Source: Austwickia sp.
GTDB lineage: Bacteria; Actinomycetota; Actinomycetes; Actinomycetales; Dermatophilaceae
NCBI GenBank assembly: GCA_016699675.1
Contig: CP064985.1
Coordinates: 2,914,001 to 2,978,000, forward strand
Direction: 5' to 3'
DNA length: 64,000 nucleotides
In this document: positions 17,663 to 26,715 of the stretch, piece after piece
How positions within the stretch are numbered: position 1 is the first letter of the stretch
How the letters are laid out: each line of letters starts with the position of its first letter
Position numbers and translations under genes: made by a program
The notes under the pieces: model-generated
Seen by the model: the letters and a program-made list of their open reading frames with translations, nothing else
The model's database searches: none
What the model was told of the DNA's origin: nothing

Positions 17663-18547
17663 GTGACCAGCTCGGATCCGCCGGACCCGGCGAGCGACGC
17701 CGTACGGTTGCGGCTCGACTTCGGCTACGACGGCACCGACTTCTCGGGGTGGGCGGCCCAGCCCGGCCGCCGTACCGTCGAGGGCGCACTCACCGCCGCG
17801 CTCGCCACGATCCTGCGGGTCGACGGCCTGCGACTCACGGTGGCGGGGCGCACGGACGCGGGGGTACACGCCCGCGGCGCGGTGGCCCACGTGGACGTGC
17901 CGCGCGCGGCGTACGGCGCGTTGCCGGGCCGGTCCGATCGGGAGCCGGCGGCCGCCGCCGTGAGCCGGCTGCGGGGGGTGCTGCCGCCGGACATCGCCGT
18001 ACGGCGGGTGGCGCTCGCGCCCGAGGGTTTCGATGCCCGGTTCTCGGCGACCCATCGGCGCTATTCCTACCGGCTCACGGACCGCCCGTGGGAACTGGAT
18101 CCGCTGCGGCGCAGGGAGGTTGTCGCTCATCCGCGATCGATTCAGGTGGCGGCGCTGGACGCGGAGGCGAGGTCCCTGGAGGGACTGCATGACTTCGCTG
18201 CCTTTTGCAAGCGGCGCGACGGCGCCACGACGGTGCGGACGCTGCTGCGCTACAGCTGGGAGCGGGACGCCGCGGGAGTCCTGGTCGCAACGGTGATCGC
18301 GGACGCGTTCTGCCACTCGATGGTGCGTTCCCTCGTGGGCGCGGTGGTGCCGGTGGGGGAGGGCCGCCGCCAACCGGGGTGGGCGCGTCAGGTGCTCGAG
18401 GTCGGAGTGCGGGACTCGAGCGTGACAGTGATGCCGCCCCACGGGCTGTGCCTGGAGGAGGTCGGCTACCCGCCGGATGCCGAGCTGGCGGCCCGAGCAC
18501 GCCAGGCCCGCGCGGTCCGGGTCCTGGCCCCGGGATGCCGAGACTGA
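17663..18547 (+). CDS. truA: tRNA pseudouridine(38-40) synthase
   Basis: Isomerises U38-U40 in the anticodon arm of tRNAs. It has 294 residues from GTG 17663. The catalytic aspartate D65 lies in AGRTDAGVHARG; RLRLDFGYDGTDFSGWAAQP and FCHSMVRSLVGAVVPVGEG are family signatures. Upstream in-frame codons to 17603 are rejected because the -10 box TACGCT would fall inside the gene. truA after rplQ is conserved order; normally rplM-rpsI follows, but here about 9 kb intervenes. Confidence 0.95.
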   Translation: MTSSDPPDPASDAVRLRLDFGYDGTDFSGWAAQPGRRTVEGALTAALATILRVDGLRLTVAGRTDAGVHARGAVAHVDVPRAAYGALPGRSDREPAAAAVSRLRGVLPPDIAVRRVALAPEGFDARFSATHRRYSYRLTDRPWELDPLRRREVVAHPRSIQVAALDAEARSLEGLHDFAAFCKRRDGATTVRTLLRYSWERDAAGVLVATVIADAFCHSMVRSLVGAVVPVGEGRRQPGWARQVLEVGVRDSSVTVMPPHGLCLEEVGYPPDAELAARARQARAVRVLAPGCRD

Positions 18548-18563
18548 GCCACCACGGAGAAGT

Positions 18564-18607
18564 GACTAGGGCGTTATGCGCGCCCTGGGTCGCATAACGC
18601 CCCAGTC
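18564..18607. terminator. 17-bp inverted repeat after truA
   Basis: Arms 18564-18580 and 18591-18607 pair over 17 positions with one mismatch and a 10-base loop. It starts 16 bases after the truA stop. No T-tract follows on either strand, but it is a plausible transcription terminator and marks the edge of the conserved region. Confidence 0.55.
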
Positions 18608-18621
18608 AGCTCGGGCGACGA

Positions 18622-18681
18622 TGACCTGACCTGACCTGACCTGACCTGACCTGACCTGACCTGACCTGATCTGACCTGATC
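18622..18681. repeat. Pentanucleotide tandem repeat, 12 units
   Basis: Nine perfect TGACC units (18622-18666) are followed by TGATC, TGACC, TGATC. The array is uninterrupted for 60 bases and lies 61 bases before the start of the isochorismatase-like gene. Its unit length is not a multiple of three, so slippage would shift the spacing of any promoter in this gap. Confidence 0.95.
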
Positions 18682-18742
18682 GTTCCGGTCCGGGGCTGTT
18701 CCCGCCCTGGGCCCGCCGCGGTCCGGGCGGGAGGGTGGAGTC

Positions 18743-19290
18743 ATGAGCACCGCGCTGATCGTCATCGACATTCAGGAATCCTTCCGACGCCGCCCGGACT
18801 GGGCGCAGATCTCCGCCCCGGACATCGTGGAGCGAGCGCAACAGCTCGTCGACCATGCTCGCAGGGTGGGCGAACACGTGGTCTGGGTGCTGCACGCGGC
18901 CCCCGGCAGCGGTGGCCCGTTCGACCCCGCCCTGGGCCAGGTGGTGCTGGCGTCCGGGCTGGAGCCTCGCCCAGGCGAGCCGCTGATCACCAAGACCAGC
19001 CACAACGCGTTCACGACCACCAACCTGGGACAGCAGCTGACGCGGCTGGGGGTCGACCGGATCCGGCTCATCGGCATCCGCACCGAGCAGTGCGTTGAGA
19101 CGACGGCTCGGCTGGCCAGCGACTACGGATACGCGGTCGAGGTCGTATCGACGCCACCGCCACCCACCCCCTAGCCTTGGCGGACGGCTCCGGCACGCTG
19201 TCCGCGGCGGACGTGGTTGAGCGGACCGCCGCCGCCCTGGCGGGCCGCTTCGCCACGATCAGCACCCTCGCGGACGTCCTGGCACCATGA
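18743..19290 (+). pseudogene. Isochorismatase-family cysteine hydrolase, frameshifted near its 3' end
   Basis: The open frame (18743-19174, 143 residues) begins MSTALIVIDIQESF and retains the full catalytic triad of the family: D9, K84 and C117 (GIRTEQCVETTAR). After VEVVS the frame runs into a Pro/Thr-rich stretch and stops. In the next frame, from 19150 to a TGA at 19288-19290, the expected C-terminus continues (DATATHPLALADGSG, then AADVVERTAAAL and TISTLADVLAP). A single missing base near 19148 explains this. Substrate unknown. The restored gene would end 4 bases before the GlxA-type regulator and probably form an operon with it. It could be a real lesion or a sequencing error. Confidence 0.85.
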
Positions 19291-19294
19291 AGCC

Positions 19295-20269
19295 ATGCCG
19301 TCCTCCCGCCGTGTCCTGATCGTGTTGCCGCAGTGGGTGCACATCATGGACGTCGCGGGTCCGGCGCAGGTCTTCGTCACGGGCGACGAGGTCGTCGGCG
19401 GCGGTCCGGGCGGTGCGAGCGGTCCGGGCCGAAGTGGGTACGCGGTGTCCTATGTCGGGGTAGACCGGGCCGTGACGTCCCACCATGGGCTGATGCTGAC
19501 CGCAGATCCGATCTGGCCGCGGCTGCACCCACGTGACCTTGTCCTGGTGCCCGGCTGGAAGACGACACGAGATCCGCGGCCCCTGCCGGAGGCGATGTTG
19601 GCCGGGCTGCGCGAGCACGCGGACCGGGGCGGGCACGTGGCCAGCGTCTGCGCCGGGTCGCTGCTCCTGGCCCAGGCGGGTCTGCTCGGGGGCCGGCCGG
19701 CCACCACGCACCACGAGCTCACACAGGAACTCGCTCGCTACCCGGGGGTGCGGGTGCAGCGCGACGTCCTCTACACCTGTGCGCCCCGCCTGCATACGTC
19801 GGCCGGAATCGCGAGCGGGATCGACCTCGCGCTGCACCTCGTGGCGCACGACCACGGCCCCGCAATCGCCGCTCGCGTCGCGCGCACGCTCGTAGTGCCG
19901 GCCTGGCGTCCGGGCGCGGCGGCGCAGCACTCCGTGCGCCTGGCGCACCGCGATCACCTCAACGACCTGGCGCACCGCGCACAGGACCTCCTCGACAACC
20001 CGGAAGAGGCTCCGCTCGGCCTCGGCCAGCTCGCCGCGCGGCTCGGCGTCAGCGACCGGACGCTCGCGCGGCACTTCACCAGGGCGGTCGGGATGACTCC
20101 GCACGCCTACGCGACGGCGGTGCGTCGAGAGCGGGCGGGTGAGCTCCTCGCCCATGGGTGGACCCAGGAGGCCGCCGCGGCCGCGGTGGGCTATGCGGAC
20201 GGCCGGTCGCTGCGACGCCGTGGGGCGCCCCCGACCGCCGATGGGGGCGGGGACGGGGCTCGCGCCTGA
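19295..20269 (+). CDS. GlxA-type transcriptional regulator (DJ-1/PfpI domain plus AraC-type HTH), C-terminus altered
   Basis: It has 324 residues. The N-terminal half is a DJ-1/PfpI-like ligand domain (RVLIVLPQWVHIMDVAGPAQ, and VASVCAGSLLLAQAGLLGGR with the nucleophile-elbow cysteine). Residues about 225-315 are an AraC-type HTH (LAARLGVSDRTLARHFTRAV, then RRERAGELLAHGW and VGYADGRSLRR). The frame then reads RGAPPTADGGGDGARA instead of the expected phenylalanine/proline end of the second HTH. Another frame carries GTGLAPEH at the right place, so a frameshift near 20215 is likely. It is probably the regulator of the preceding hydrolase gene. Confidence 0.8.
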   Translation: MPSSRRVLIVLPQWVHIMDVAGPAQVFVTGDEVVGGGPGGASGPGRSGYAVSYVGVDRAVTSHHGLMLTADPIWPRLHPRDLVLVPGWKTTRDPRPLPEAMLAGLREHADRGGHVASVCAGSLLLAQAGLLGGRPATTHHELTQELARYPGVRVQRDVLYTCAPRLHTSAGIASGIDLALHLVAHDHGPAIAARVARTLVVPAWRPGAAAQHSVRLAHRDHLNDLAHRAQDLLDNPEEAPLGLGQLAARLGVSDRTLARHFTRAVGMTPHAYATAVRRERAGELLAHGWTQEAAAAAVGYADGRSLRRRGAPPTADGGGDGARA

Positions 20270-20396
20270 GCACGGGACCGAGCCGCATGCCAGCTCGGAC
20301 TCGGCGGTGTTCGGCAGGTCCGCCTCCTGGCTCGCGGACCGGGCCGCGCGGGTTCGCGGGTGAGATCCGGGCACGTGTGCTGTCGGTGCGAGGCAC

Positions 20397-20402
20397 TACT
20401 GT
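20397..20402 (+). promoter_or_regulatory. Possible -10 box upstream of the pullulanase gene
   Basis: TACTGT lies 102 bases before the pullulanase ATG in a gap of 235 bases with no other visible gene. There is no good -35. It is the best candidate in this gap, nothing more. Confidence 0.25.
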
Positions 20403-20504
20403 CTGACGCACGTCGACCAGATGCGCCGCATCGATGGCCGATGTCGTTCCGGGCGAAGGACGTTGGCCCTCAGCCCAGAGACTTGTGCCACCTCGGGAGC
20501 CGCC

Positions 20505-23500
20505 ATGAACCGCTCAGCAGTCGCCGCCGCCCTGGGCAGCGCGCTGCTGGCCGTCGCGGCGGCGGCCCTGGGCCCGGTCGATGCCGTCGGCGTCGGGGCC
20601 GCGGGCGCCGCGCGGGGGCCTGCCGTCCCGACGGTGCGATCCGCGGCGCAACCGGTCGGCGAGGACACGGGCGCCAAGGTCGTCACGCTGGTGGGGTCGA
20701 TGCAGTCCGAACTCGGCTGCGCCGCCGACTGGCAGCCCGACTGCGCCGGCACGCGTCTCGAGCCCGTGCCGGGCGGCACGACGTACCGCAGGACCTTCGA
20801 CATCCCCGCGGGCACCTACGACTACAAGGTGACCCTCGGCGCGACGTGGGACGAGAACTACGGAGCCGGCGGGGCCAGGAACGGCGCGAATCTCCCGCTG
20901 CGACTGCAGGGTCCGGCGAGGGTCGAGGTCAGCTACGACGACGGGACCCACCTCCTCGGCGTGCGGGCGCCGACAGTCAAGGGCGCGGCGGACACCGACG
21001 ACACGGCGCTGGCCAAGGACAGCCTGCGCGCGGCGCTCACCACGGAGCGGTTCTACTTCCTCATGGCCGACCGGTTCGCCAACGGCTCCACGGCCAACGA
21101 CACCGGCGGCCGCCTGAGCACCGGGTTCGACCCGACCGACAAGGGGTTCTTCCACGGCGGCGACCTCAAGGGCGTCGTGGCCAAGCTCGACTACATCAAG
21201 GGTCTGGGCACCACGGCGATCTGGCTGACGCCGTCGTTCAAGAACCAGCCCGTCCAGGGCACGGGGGCCGACGCCTCGGCCGGCTATCACGGCTACTGGG
21301 TCACCGACTTCACGCAGATCGACCCGCACCTGGGCACGAACGAGGACATGACGGCCCTCATCGACGCGGCGCACGCCAAGGGCATGAAGGTCTTCTTCGA
21401 CATCATCACGAACCACACGGCGGACGTCGTCGACTCGGCGAGTGGCGCGCACGCCTATGTCCCCAAGTCGGCGACGCCGTACAAGGACGCCGCCGGTCAG
21501 GCCTTCGACGACGCCGACTACGCGGGCAAGGACACCTTTCCCGCGGTCGATCCGGCGGTCACCTTCCCCTACCGCCCGACGTTCCGCAGCGAGGCCGACA
21601 AGACCCGCAAGGTGCCGGCCTGGCTCAACGATCCGACGATGTACCACAACCGCGGCGACTCGACGTGGGCCGGGGAGTCCGTGACGTACGGCGACTTCGT
21701 CGGCCTGGATGACCTGTGGACCGAGCGGCCGGAGGTCGTCAAGGGCCTGACCGATATCTACGCGACCTGGGCAAAGTCCGGCGTCGACGGCTTCCGCATC
21801 GACACGATGAAGCACGTCAACCTGGAGTTCTGGCAGCGCTTCGCCCCCGGGGTGCGGCAGGCCGCCAGGGACGCGGGCAAGCCCGACTTCTTCATGTTCG
21901 GGGAGGTCTACGACGCCGATTCGAGGGTCGAGTCGCGCTACAGCACGGCCGGAAAGGTGCAGGCCACCCTCGACTTCGGGTTCCAGGCCGCGGCGCTGGC
22001 CTTCGCGCAGGGCAAGGCCACCACCGGCCTGCGGGAGTTCTACGCGGCCGACGACTGGTACACCGACGCCGACTCGAACGCCTACCAACTGCCCACCTTC
22101 CTCGGCAACCACGACATGGGTCGGGTGGGGATGATGCTGGCCAAGGCCGGGTACGGCGGCGCCGAGCTGCTCGCCCGCGACGAGCTCGCGCATTCGCTCA
22201 TGTACCTCACCCGCGGCAACCCCGTCGTCTATTCGGGCGACGAGCAGGGCTTCGCCGGGGCCGGCGGCGACAAGGACGCCCGCCAGGACATGTTCGGCAC
22301 GCAGGTGGGGCAGTACGCCGCGGAGGCCCTGGTGGGGGGCGGGACGATGGGGTCCGGCGACCACTACGACACCACCGGCGTCCTCTATCGGCACCTGGCC
22401 GCGCTGGCCCAGCTCCGGGCCGAACATCCCGCCCTGGCCGACGGGGCGCAGATCGATCGCTACGCCTCGGACGCCGCGGGTCTCTACGCCTTCTCGCGAG
22501 TGCGGGCGGACGACGGGATCGAGTACGTCGTGGCGGCCAACAACGCGACCACCGCCCAGAGCGCCACGTTCCCGACGTACAGCGCCGCCATGTCCTTCGC
22601 GCCGCTGGTGGGCGCGTCTGCCCCGCTGACCTCCGGCACGGACGGCCGCGTGACCGTGACCGTCCCGCCGCTGTCCGTGCAGGTATTCCGCGCCGATCAC
22701 GCGATGGCCACGCCGAGCACGCCCCCCGCGGTCACGATCACCACCCCGGGCGCCGGCGGCGTCGTCGCCGGCCGGGCGGAGATCGCCGCGAGCCTGTCGG
22801 CGAGCCAATTCGCCCAGGTGTCTTTCGCATATCGCCCGCTCGGCACGAGCGACTGGACCGCCCTGGGGACCGATGACCACCCTCCGTACCGCGTCTTCCA
22901 CGACACCACCGGGCTGCCTGCGGGGACCCTGCTGGAGTACCGCGCGATCGCCAAGGACCGACAGGGCGCGCTCGCGGCGGTCTCCAGCTCAGCGATTGTC
23001 GGGACGTCCGCCGTGGGTCCGGGGGGCCAGAGCGGACCAGGGGGACCGGACGGACCAGGCGCGCCGGGCAACCCCGCGCCACCCGGTGCGGGTGGGGGCA
23101 CCGGACCCCTCGGCCAGGTAAATCAGCCCAGGTCGGTGAGCATCCCCGGCACGCACAACCGGGCGATGGGCTGCGCGGCCGACTGGCTGCCCGACTGCGC
23201 CCAGGCGAGTCTCCCGCTGGACGCGAAGGACCGGGTCTGGAAGAGGACGTACGACGCGCTACCGGCGGGGGACTACGCCTACAAGGCGGCGATCAACGGC
23301 ACCTGGGACGAGAACTACGGAACCGGTGGGGCGGCCCAGGGCGGCAACATCGGCTACCGAGCGCCCGGCCGCCCCGTGTCGTTCTACTACGACCACGCCA
23401 CGCACTACGTCACCTCCGACGCGCAGGGGCCGATCGTCACCGCGCCGGGCAGCTTCCAGGCCCGCCTGGGGTGCCCCACCGACTGGGCGCCGGACTGCAT

Positions 23501-26459
23501 GCGGTCGTGGCTCACGGATCCCGACGGGGACGGCGTCTACACCTGGTCGACGTCGGCGATCCCGGGTGGCACCTATGAGGTGAAGGTCGCCCACGCTCTG
23601 AGCTGGGCGGAGAACTACGGAGCAGGAGGGGCGAGGGACGGTGCGTATGTCACGTTCACGGTGCCGCAGGACGGCGCGCTGGTCACCTTCAGTTACGTCC
23701 TCGCGACCCACGTGCTCACGGTGAGTACGTCGCAGCCCCGCGCCGCCGGGGATCTGAGCCACGCCAAGGCGGTGTGGGTGGCTCCGGGCCTCGTGGCGTG
23801 GCCGCGCGACGCCGTACCGTCCGGGACTGACCCCGCGCGCCTGACCTGGCGCCTCCACGCGGCCCCTGCGGGCGGGCTCGCGGTGGCCGGGGAGGCGTTG
23901 ACCGGGGAGGCGTTGACCGGCACGGGGGCGACGGCGTACGACCTGACCTATGACCCCACGGGGCTGCCCGGCGACGTGGTCGCGGCGCACCCGGAGCTGA
24001 AGAGCTATCTGCTCCTGCGCCTCCCGCCCGACATGGCTCGGCCCGCGTTGGTCGAGCAGCTGCTGCAGGGGCAGGTGGCGGTGGCGTTCACGGACGATCG
24101 GGGCCGGCTGCTCGACGCGACCGGGGTGCAGGTCGCCGCCGTCCTGGACGCGCTCTACGCGGCCGAGGCGACCCAGGGGTCCTACGGCGCGAGCTGGTCC
24201 AATGGGGTGCCCACCCTGCGGCTGTGGGCGCCCACCGCCCAGGCGGTGTCCCTGCTGACCTGGCCGGCCGGTGCTGCGGGCGACGCGCCCACCGGCGACG
24301 CCACGCGAACGCCCATGACGCGCCAGCCCGACGGGTCCTGGACGGCGACGGGTACGGCGGCGATGGCCGACGCCCGCTACCTCTACGAGGTGACGGTCTT
24401 TGCCCCGGCCAGGGGCCGGGTCGAGACCAACCTCGTCACCGACCCGTACTCGGTCGCCCTCACCCTCAACTCGACCCGCTCGGTGCTGGTGAACCTCACC
24501 GACCCGCGCTGGGCCCCCGACCAATGGCGGTCGACATCGTCGCCGCGGCTGCGCGCCAGCGTCGATCAGGCCATCTACGAGCTGCACATCCGCGACTTCT
24601 CGGTCGCCGACCCGCAGGTGCCCGCCGAGCACCGCGGCAGCTACCTGGCCTTCGCGGACGAGGGCGCGGGTCGTGCCCACCTGCGCACGCTGGCCAAGGC
24701 TGGGCTCAACACCGTGCACCTGCTGCCCAGCTTCGACATCGCGACCATCCCGGAGGACAAGGCCGGCCAGTCGGCCCCGGAGTGTGACCTCCGCTCTCTT
24801 CCGCCGGACAGCCCCGAGCAGCAGCGCTGCGTCATGGCGGTGGCCAAGCGGGACGCTTTCAACTGGGGCTACGACCCGCTGCACTTCCTGGCGCCGGAGG
24901 GCTCGTACGCCGCGCCGACGCCGGGCGCGGACGGCGGTCAGCGCGTCGCCCAGTTCCGGACCATGGTCGGCGCGCTGCATGCGGACGGCCTGCGTGTCGT
25001 GCTGGACCAGGTGTACAACCACACGACCGCGCACGGGCAGGCGCCCTGGTCCGTGCTCGACCGGATCGTTCCCGGGTATTACCACCGCCTGGACTCCAAC
25101 GGCGCCGTGGCCAAGTCGACGTGCTGCAGCAACACGGCCAGCGAACACGCCATGATGAGCAAGCTCATGGTCGACGCGATCGTGGTGTGGGCCAAGCACT
25201 ACCGGGTCGACGGCTTCCGGTTCGACCTCATGGGCCACCACTCGGTCGCGACCATGCGCGAGATCCGGGCGGCCCTTGATGCGCTCACGCCCGCCAAGGA
25301 CGGCGTGGCCGGCACGGCGATCACGCTGTACGGCGAGGGCTGGAACTTCGGCGAGGTCGCCGACAACGCGCGCTTTCAGCAGGCGACGCAGGGCCAGCTC
25401 GGTGGCACAGACATCGGCACGTTCAACGACCGGCTCCGCGACGCGGTCCGCGGCGGCGGCCCCTTCGACGACGATCCGCGCGCGCAGGGCTTCGGCACCG
25501 GGGTGGCCACCGACCCCAACGGAGCGCTGATCAATGGCGATGGCGCCGCGCAGGCCCAGTCGCTGGCGCGGGCCACCGACCTGGTCCAGCTCGCGCTCGC
25601 GGGCAACCTGCGTACCTTCGCCTTCACCAGCCAGGCGACCGGCAAACCGGTCACCGGGGCCGGGATCGACTACCACGGCAGACCGGCGGGATACGCCGAC
25701 CAGCCCGGCGAGGTCGTCAATTACGTCGACGCGCACGACAACGAGACGCTCTTCGATGCGCTCGCCTACAAGCTGCCGCGGGCCACGAGCATGCCGCACC
25801 GCGTGCGGATGAACACCCTGGCCCTGGCGACCGTCGCGCTGTCGCAAGGGATCTCCTTCTGGCACGCCGGCTCCGACCTGCTGCGGAGCAAGAGCCTGGA
25901 CCGCAACAGCTACGACTCCGGCGACTGGTTCAACCTGCTGGACTTCACCGGCCAGGACAACGGCTTCGGGCGGGGCCTGCCACCGGCGCCCGACAACGAG
26001 GGCAAGTGGGACTATGCCCGGCCGCTGCTCGCCGACGCCGCGCTCAAGCCGACCGCCGCCGACCTCGCCGCCGCGACCGGGCAGGCCCAGGACCTGCTGC
26101 GGCTGCGGGCGTCGACGCCGCTGTTCCGGCTGGGCAGCGCGGAGGCCATCCGCGCCAAGCTCTCCTTCCCGGCGTCGGGCACCGGGGCCGCCCACCCGGG
26201 CGTGGTCGTCATGCGCCTCGACGACACGGCCGGGGCCGCCGTCGACGACGCCCACCGACAGGTTCTGGTGGTCTTCAACGCCACCCCGAACGCCGTACGG
26301 CAGGAGGTGCCGGGGATGGCTGGGGCCGCGTTGCGCCTTTCCCCGGTCCAGCAGGCGGGCACCGACGAGGTCGTGCGCTCGGCGGCCTGGGACGCCGGCC
26401 GGGGGGTGGCCGCCGTGCCGGCGCGCACCGTGGCGGTCTTCGTCGAGCCTCGGGCATAA
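20505..26459 (+). CDS. Secreted two-catalytic-domain pullulanase / alpha-amylase
   Basis: A 1984-residue extracellular alpha-glucan hydrolase. A Sec signal peptide (MNRSAVAAALGSALLAVAAA) leads to an X25 module (about 62-150, with DENYG). The first GH13 domain follows, with D433 (DGFRIDTMKH), E467 (FGEVYD) and D537 (FLGNHDMG). Then come a beta domain, a Gly/Pro linker (about 838-870), two more X25 modules (about 877-975 and 977-1075), an N2/CBM48 region (LRLWAPTAQAVSLL) and a second GH13 domain with D1574 (DGFRFDLMGHH), E1611 (YGEGWNFG) and D1745 (DAHDNETLFD), plus a pullulanase C-terminal domain. By analogy the first domain would cut alpha-1,4 and the second alpha-1,6 bonds. The ATG was chosen for the signal peptide. 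Confidence 0.93.
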   Translation: MNRSAVAAALGSALLAVAAAALGPVDAVGVGAAGAARGPAVPTVRSAAQPVGEDTGAKVVTLVGSMQSELGCAADWQPDCAGTRLEPVPGGTTYRRTFDIPAGTYDYKVTLGATWDENYGAGGARNGANLPLRLQGPARVEVSYDDGTHLLGVRAPTVKGAADTDDTALAKDSLRAALTTERFYFLMADRFANGSTANDTGGRLSTGFDPTDKGFFHGGDLKGVVAKLDYIKGLGTTAIWLTPSFKNQPVQGTGADASAGYHGYWVTDFTQIDPHLGTNEDMTALIDAAHAKGMKVFFDIITNHTADVVDSASGAHAYVPKSATPYKDAAGQAFDDADYAGKDTFPAVDPAVTFPYRPTFRSEADKTRKVPAWLNDPTMYHNRGDSTWAGESVTYGDFVGLDDLWTERPEVVKGLTDIYATWAKSGVDGFRIDTMKHVNLEFWQRFAPGVRQAARDAGKPDFFMFGEVYDADSRVESRYSTAGKVQATLDFGFQAAALAFAQGKATTGLREFYAADDWYTDADSNAYQLPTFLGNHDMGRVGMMLAKAGYGGAELLARDELAHSLMYLTRGNPVVYSGDEQGFAGAGGDKDARQDMFGTQVGQYAAEALVGGGTMGSGDHYDTTGVLYRHLAALAQLRAEHPALADGAQIDRYASDAAGLYAFSRVRADDGIEYVVAANNATTAQSATFPTYSAAMSFAPLVGASAPLTSGTDGRVTVTVPPLSVQVFRADHAMATPSTPPAVTITTPGAGGVVAGRAEIAASLSASQFAQVSFAYRPLGTSDWTALGTDDHPPYRVFHDTTGLPAGTLLEYRAIAKDRQGALAAVSSSAIVGTSAVGPGGQSGPGGPDGPGAPGNPAPPGAGGGTGPLGQVNQPRSVSIPGTHNRAMGCAADWLPDCAQASLPLDAKDRVWKRTYDALPAGDYAYKAAINGTWDENYGTGGAAQGGNIGYRAPGRPVSFYYDHATHYVTSDAQGPIVTAPGSFQARLGCPTDWAPDCMRSWLTDPDGDGVYTWSTSAIPGGTYEVKVAHALSWAENYGAGGARDGAYVTFTVPQDGALVTFSYVLATHVLTVSTSQPRAAGDLSHAKAVWVAPGLVAWPRDAVPSGTDPARLTWRLHAAPAGGLAVAGEALTGEALTGTGATAYDLTYDPTGLPGDVVAAHPELKSYLLLRLPPDMARPALVEQLLQGQVAVAFTDDRGRLLDATGVQVAAVLDALYAAEATQGSYGASWSNGVPTLRLWAPTAQAVSLLTWPAGAAGDAPTGDATRTPMTRQPDGSWTATGTAAMADARYLYEVTVFAPARGRVETNLVTDPYSVALTLNSTRSVLVNLTDPRWAPDQWRSTSSPRLRASVDQAIYELHIRDFSVADPQVPAEHRGSYLAFADEGAGRAHLRTLAKAGLNTVHLLPSFDIATIPEDKAGQSAPECDLRSLPPDSPEQQRCVMAVAKRDAFNWGYDPLHFLAPEGSYAAPTPGADGGQRVAQFRTMVGALHADGLRVVLDQVYNHTTAHGQAPWSVLDRIVPGYYHRLDSNGAVAKSTCCSNTASEHAMMSKLMVDAIVVWAKHYRVDGFRFDLMGHHSVATMREIRAALDALTPAKDGVAGTAITLYGEGWNFGEVADNARFQQATQGQLGGTDIGTFNDRLRDAVRGGGPFDDDPRAQGFGTGVATDPNGALINGDGAAQAQSLARATDLVQLALAGNLRTFAFTSQATGKPVTGAGIDYHGRPAGYADQPGEVVNYVDAHDNETLFDALAYKLPRATSMPHRVRMNTLALATVALSQGISFWHAGSDLLRSKSLDRNSYDSGDWFNLLDFTGQDNGFGRGLPPAPDNEGKWDYARPLLADAALKPTAADLAAATGQAQDLLRLRASTPLFRLGSAEAIRAKLSFPASGTGAAHPGVVVMRLDDTAGAAVDDAHRQVLVVFNATPNAVRQEVPGMAGAALRLSPVQQAGTDEVVRSAAWDAGRGVAAVPARTVAVFVEPRA

Positions 26460-26715
26460 GTGCCAGCGAAGCGGTCGTGCGCAAACACCGTTTGCCGCGG
26501 GCTGGGAAAAACAACCGGTTACCGGTCATAATCAATCTCCAGGACGATCGTCCATGTTGGTTGACTCCCCAATGGGGCGTCGCCGAGCCGACGTCCGGCC
26601 GCCCCCCAGCGACCGGCCGGGGACGGTGCTCCGAGGGCGTCGCCCGGCCGGCGCAGGGGGAGGCGTGGGGTCCCGCGCCTTTTGCCGGCCGGGCGCTTCC
26701 CTTTGGCGTCGGCGA

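Noticed and set aside
18622..18681. Repeat array considered as a CRISPR
   Set aside because: Units are 5 bases without spacers; it is a microsatellite.
23259..26255. 998-codon open frame on the minus strand
   Set aside because: Antisense to the pullulanase gene; same explanation.
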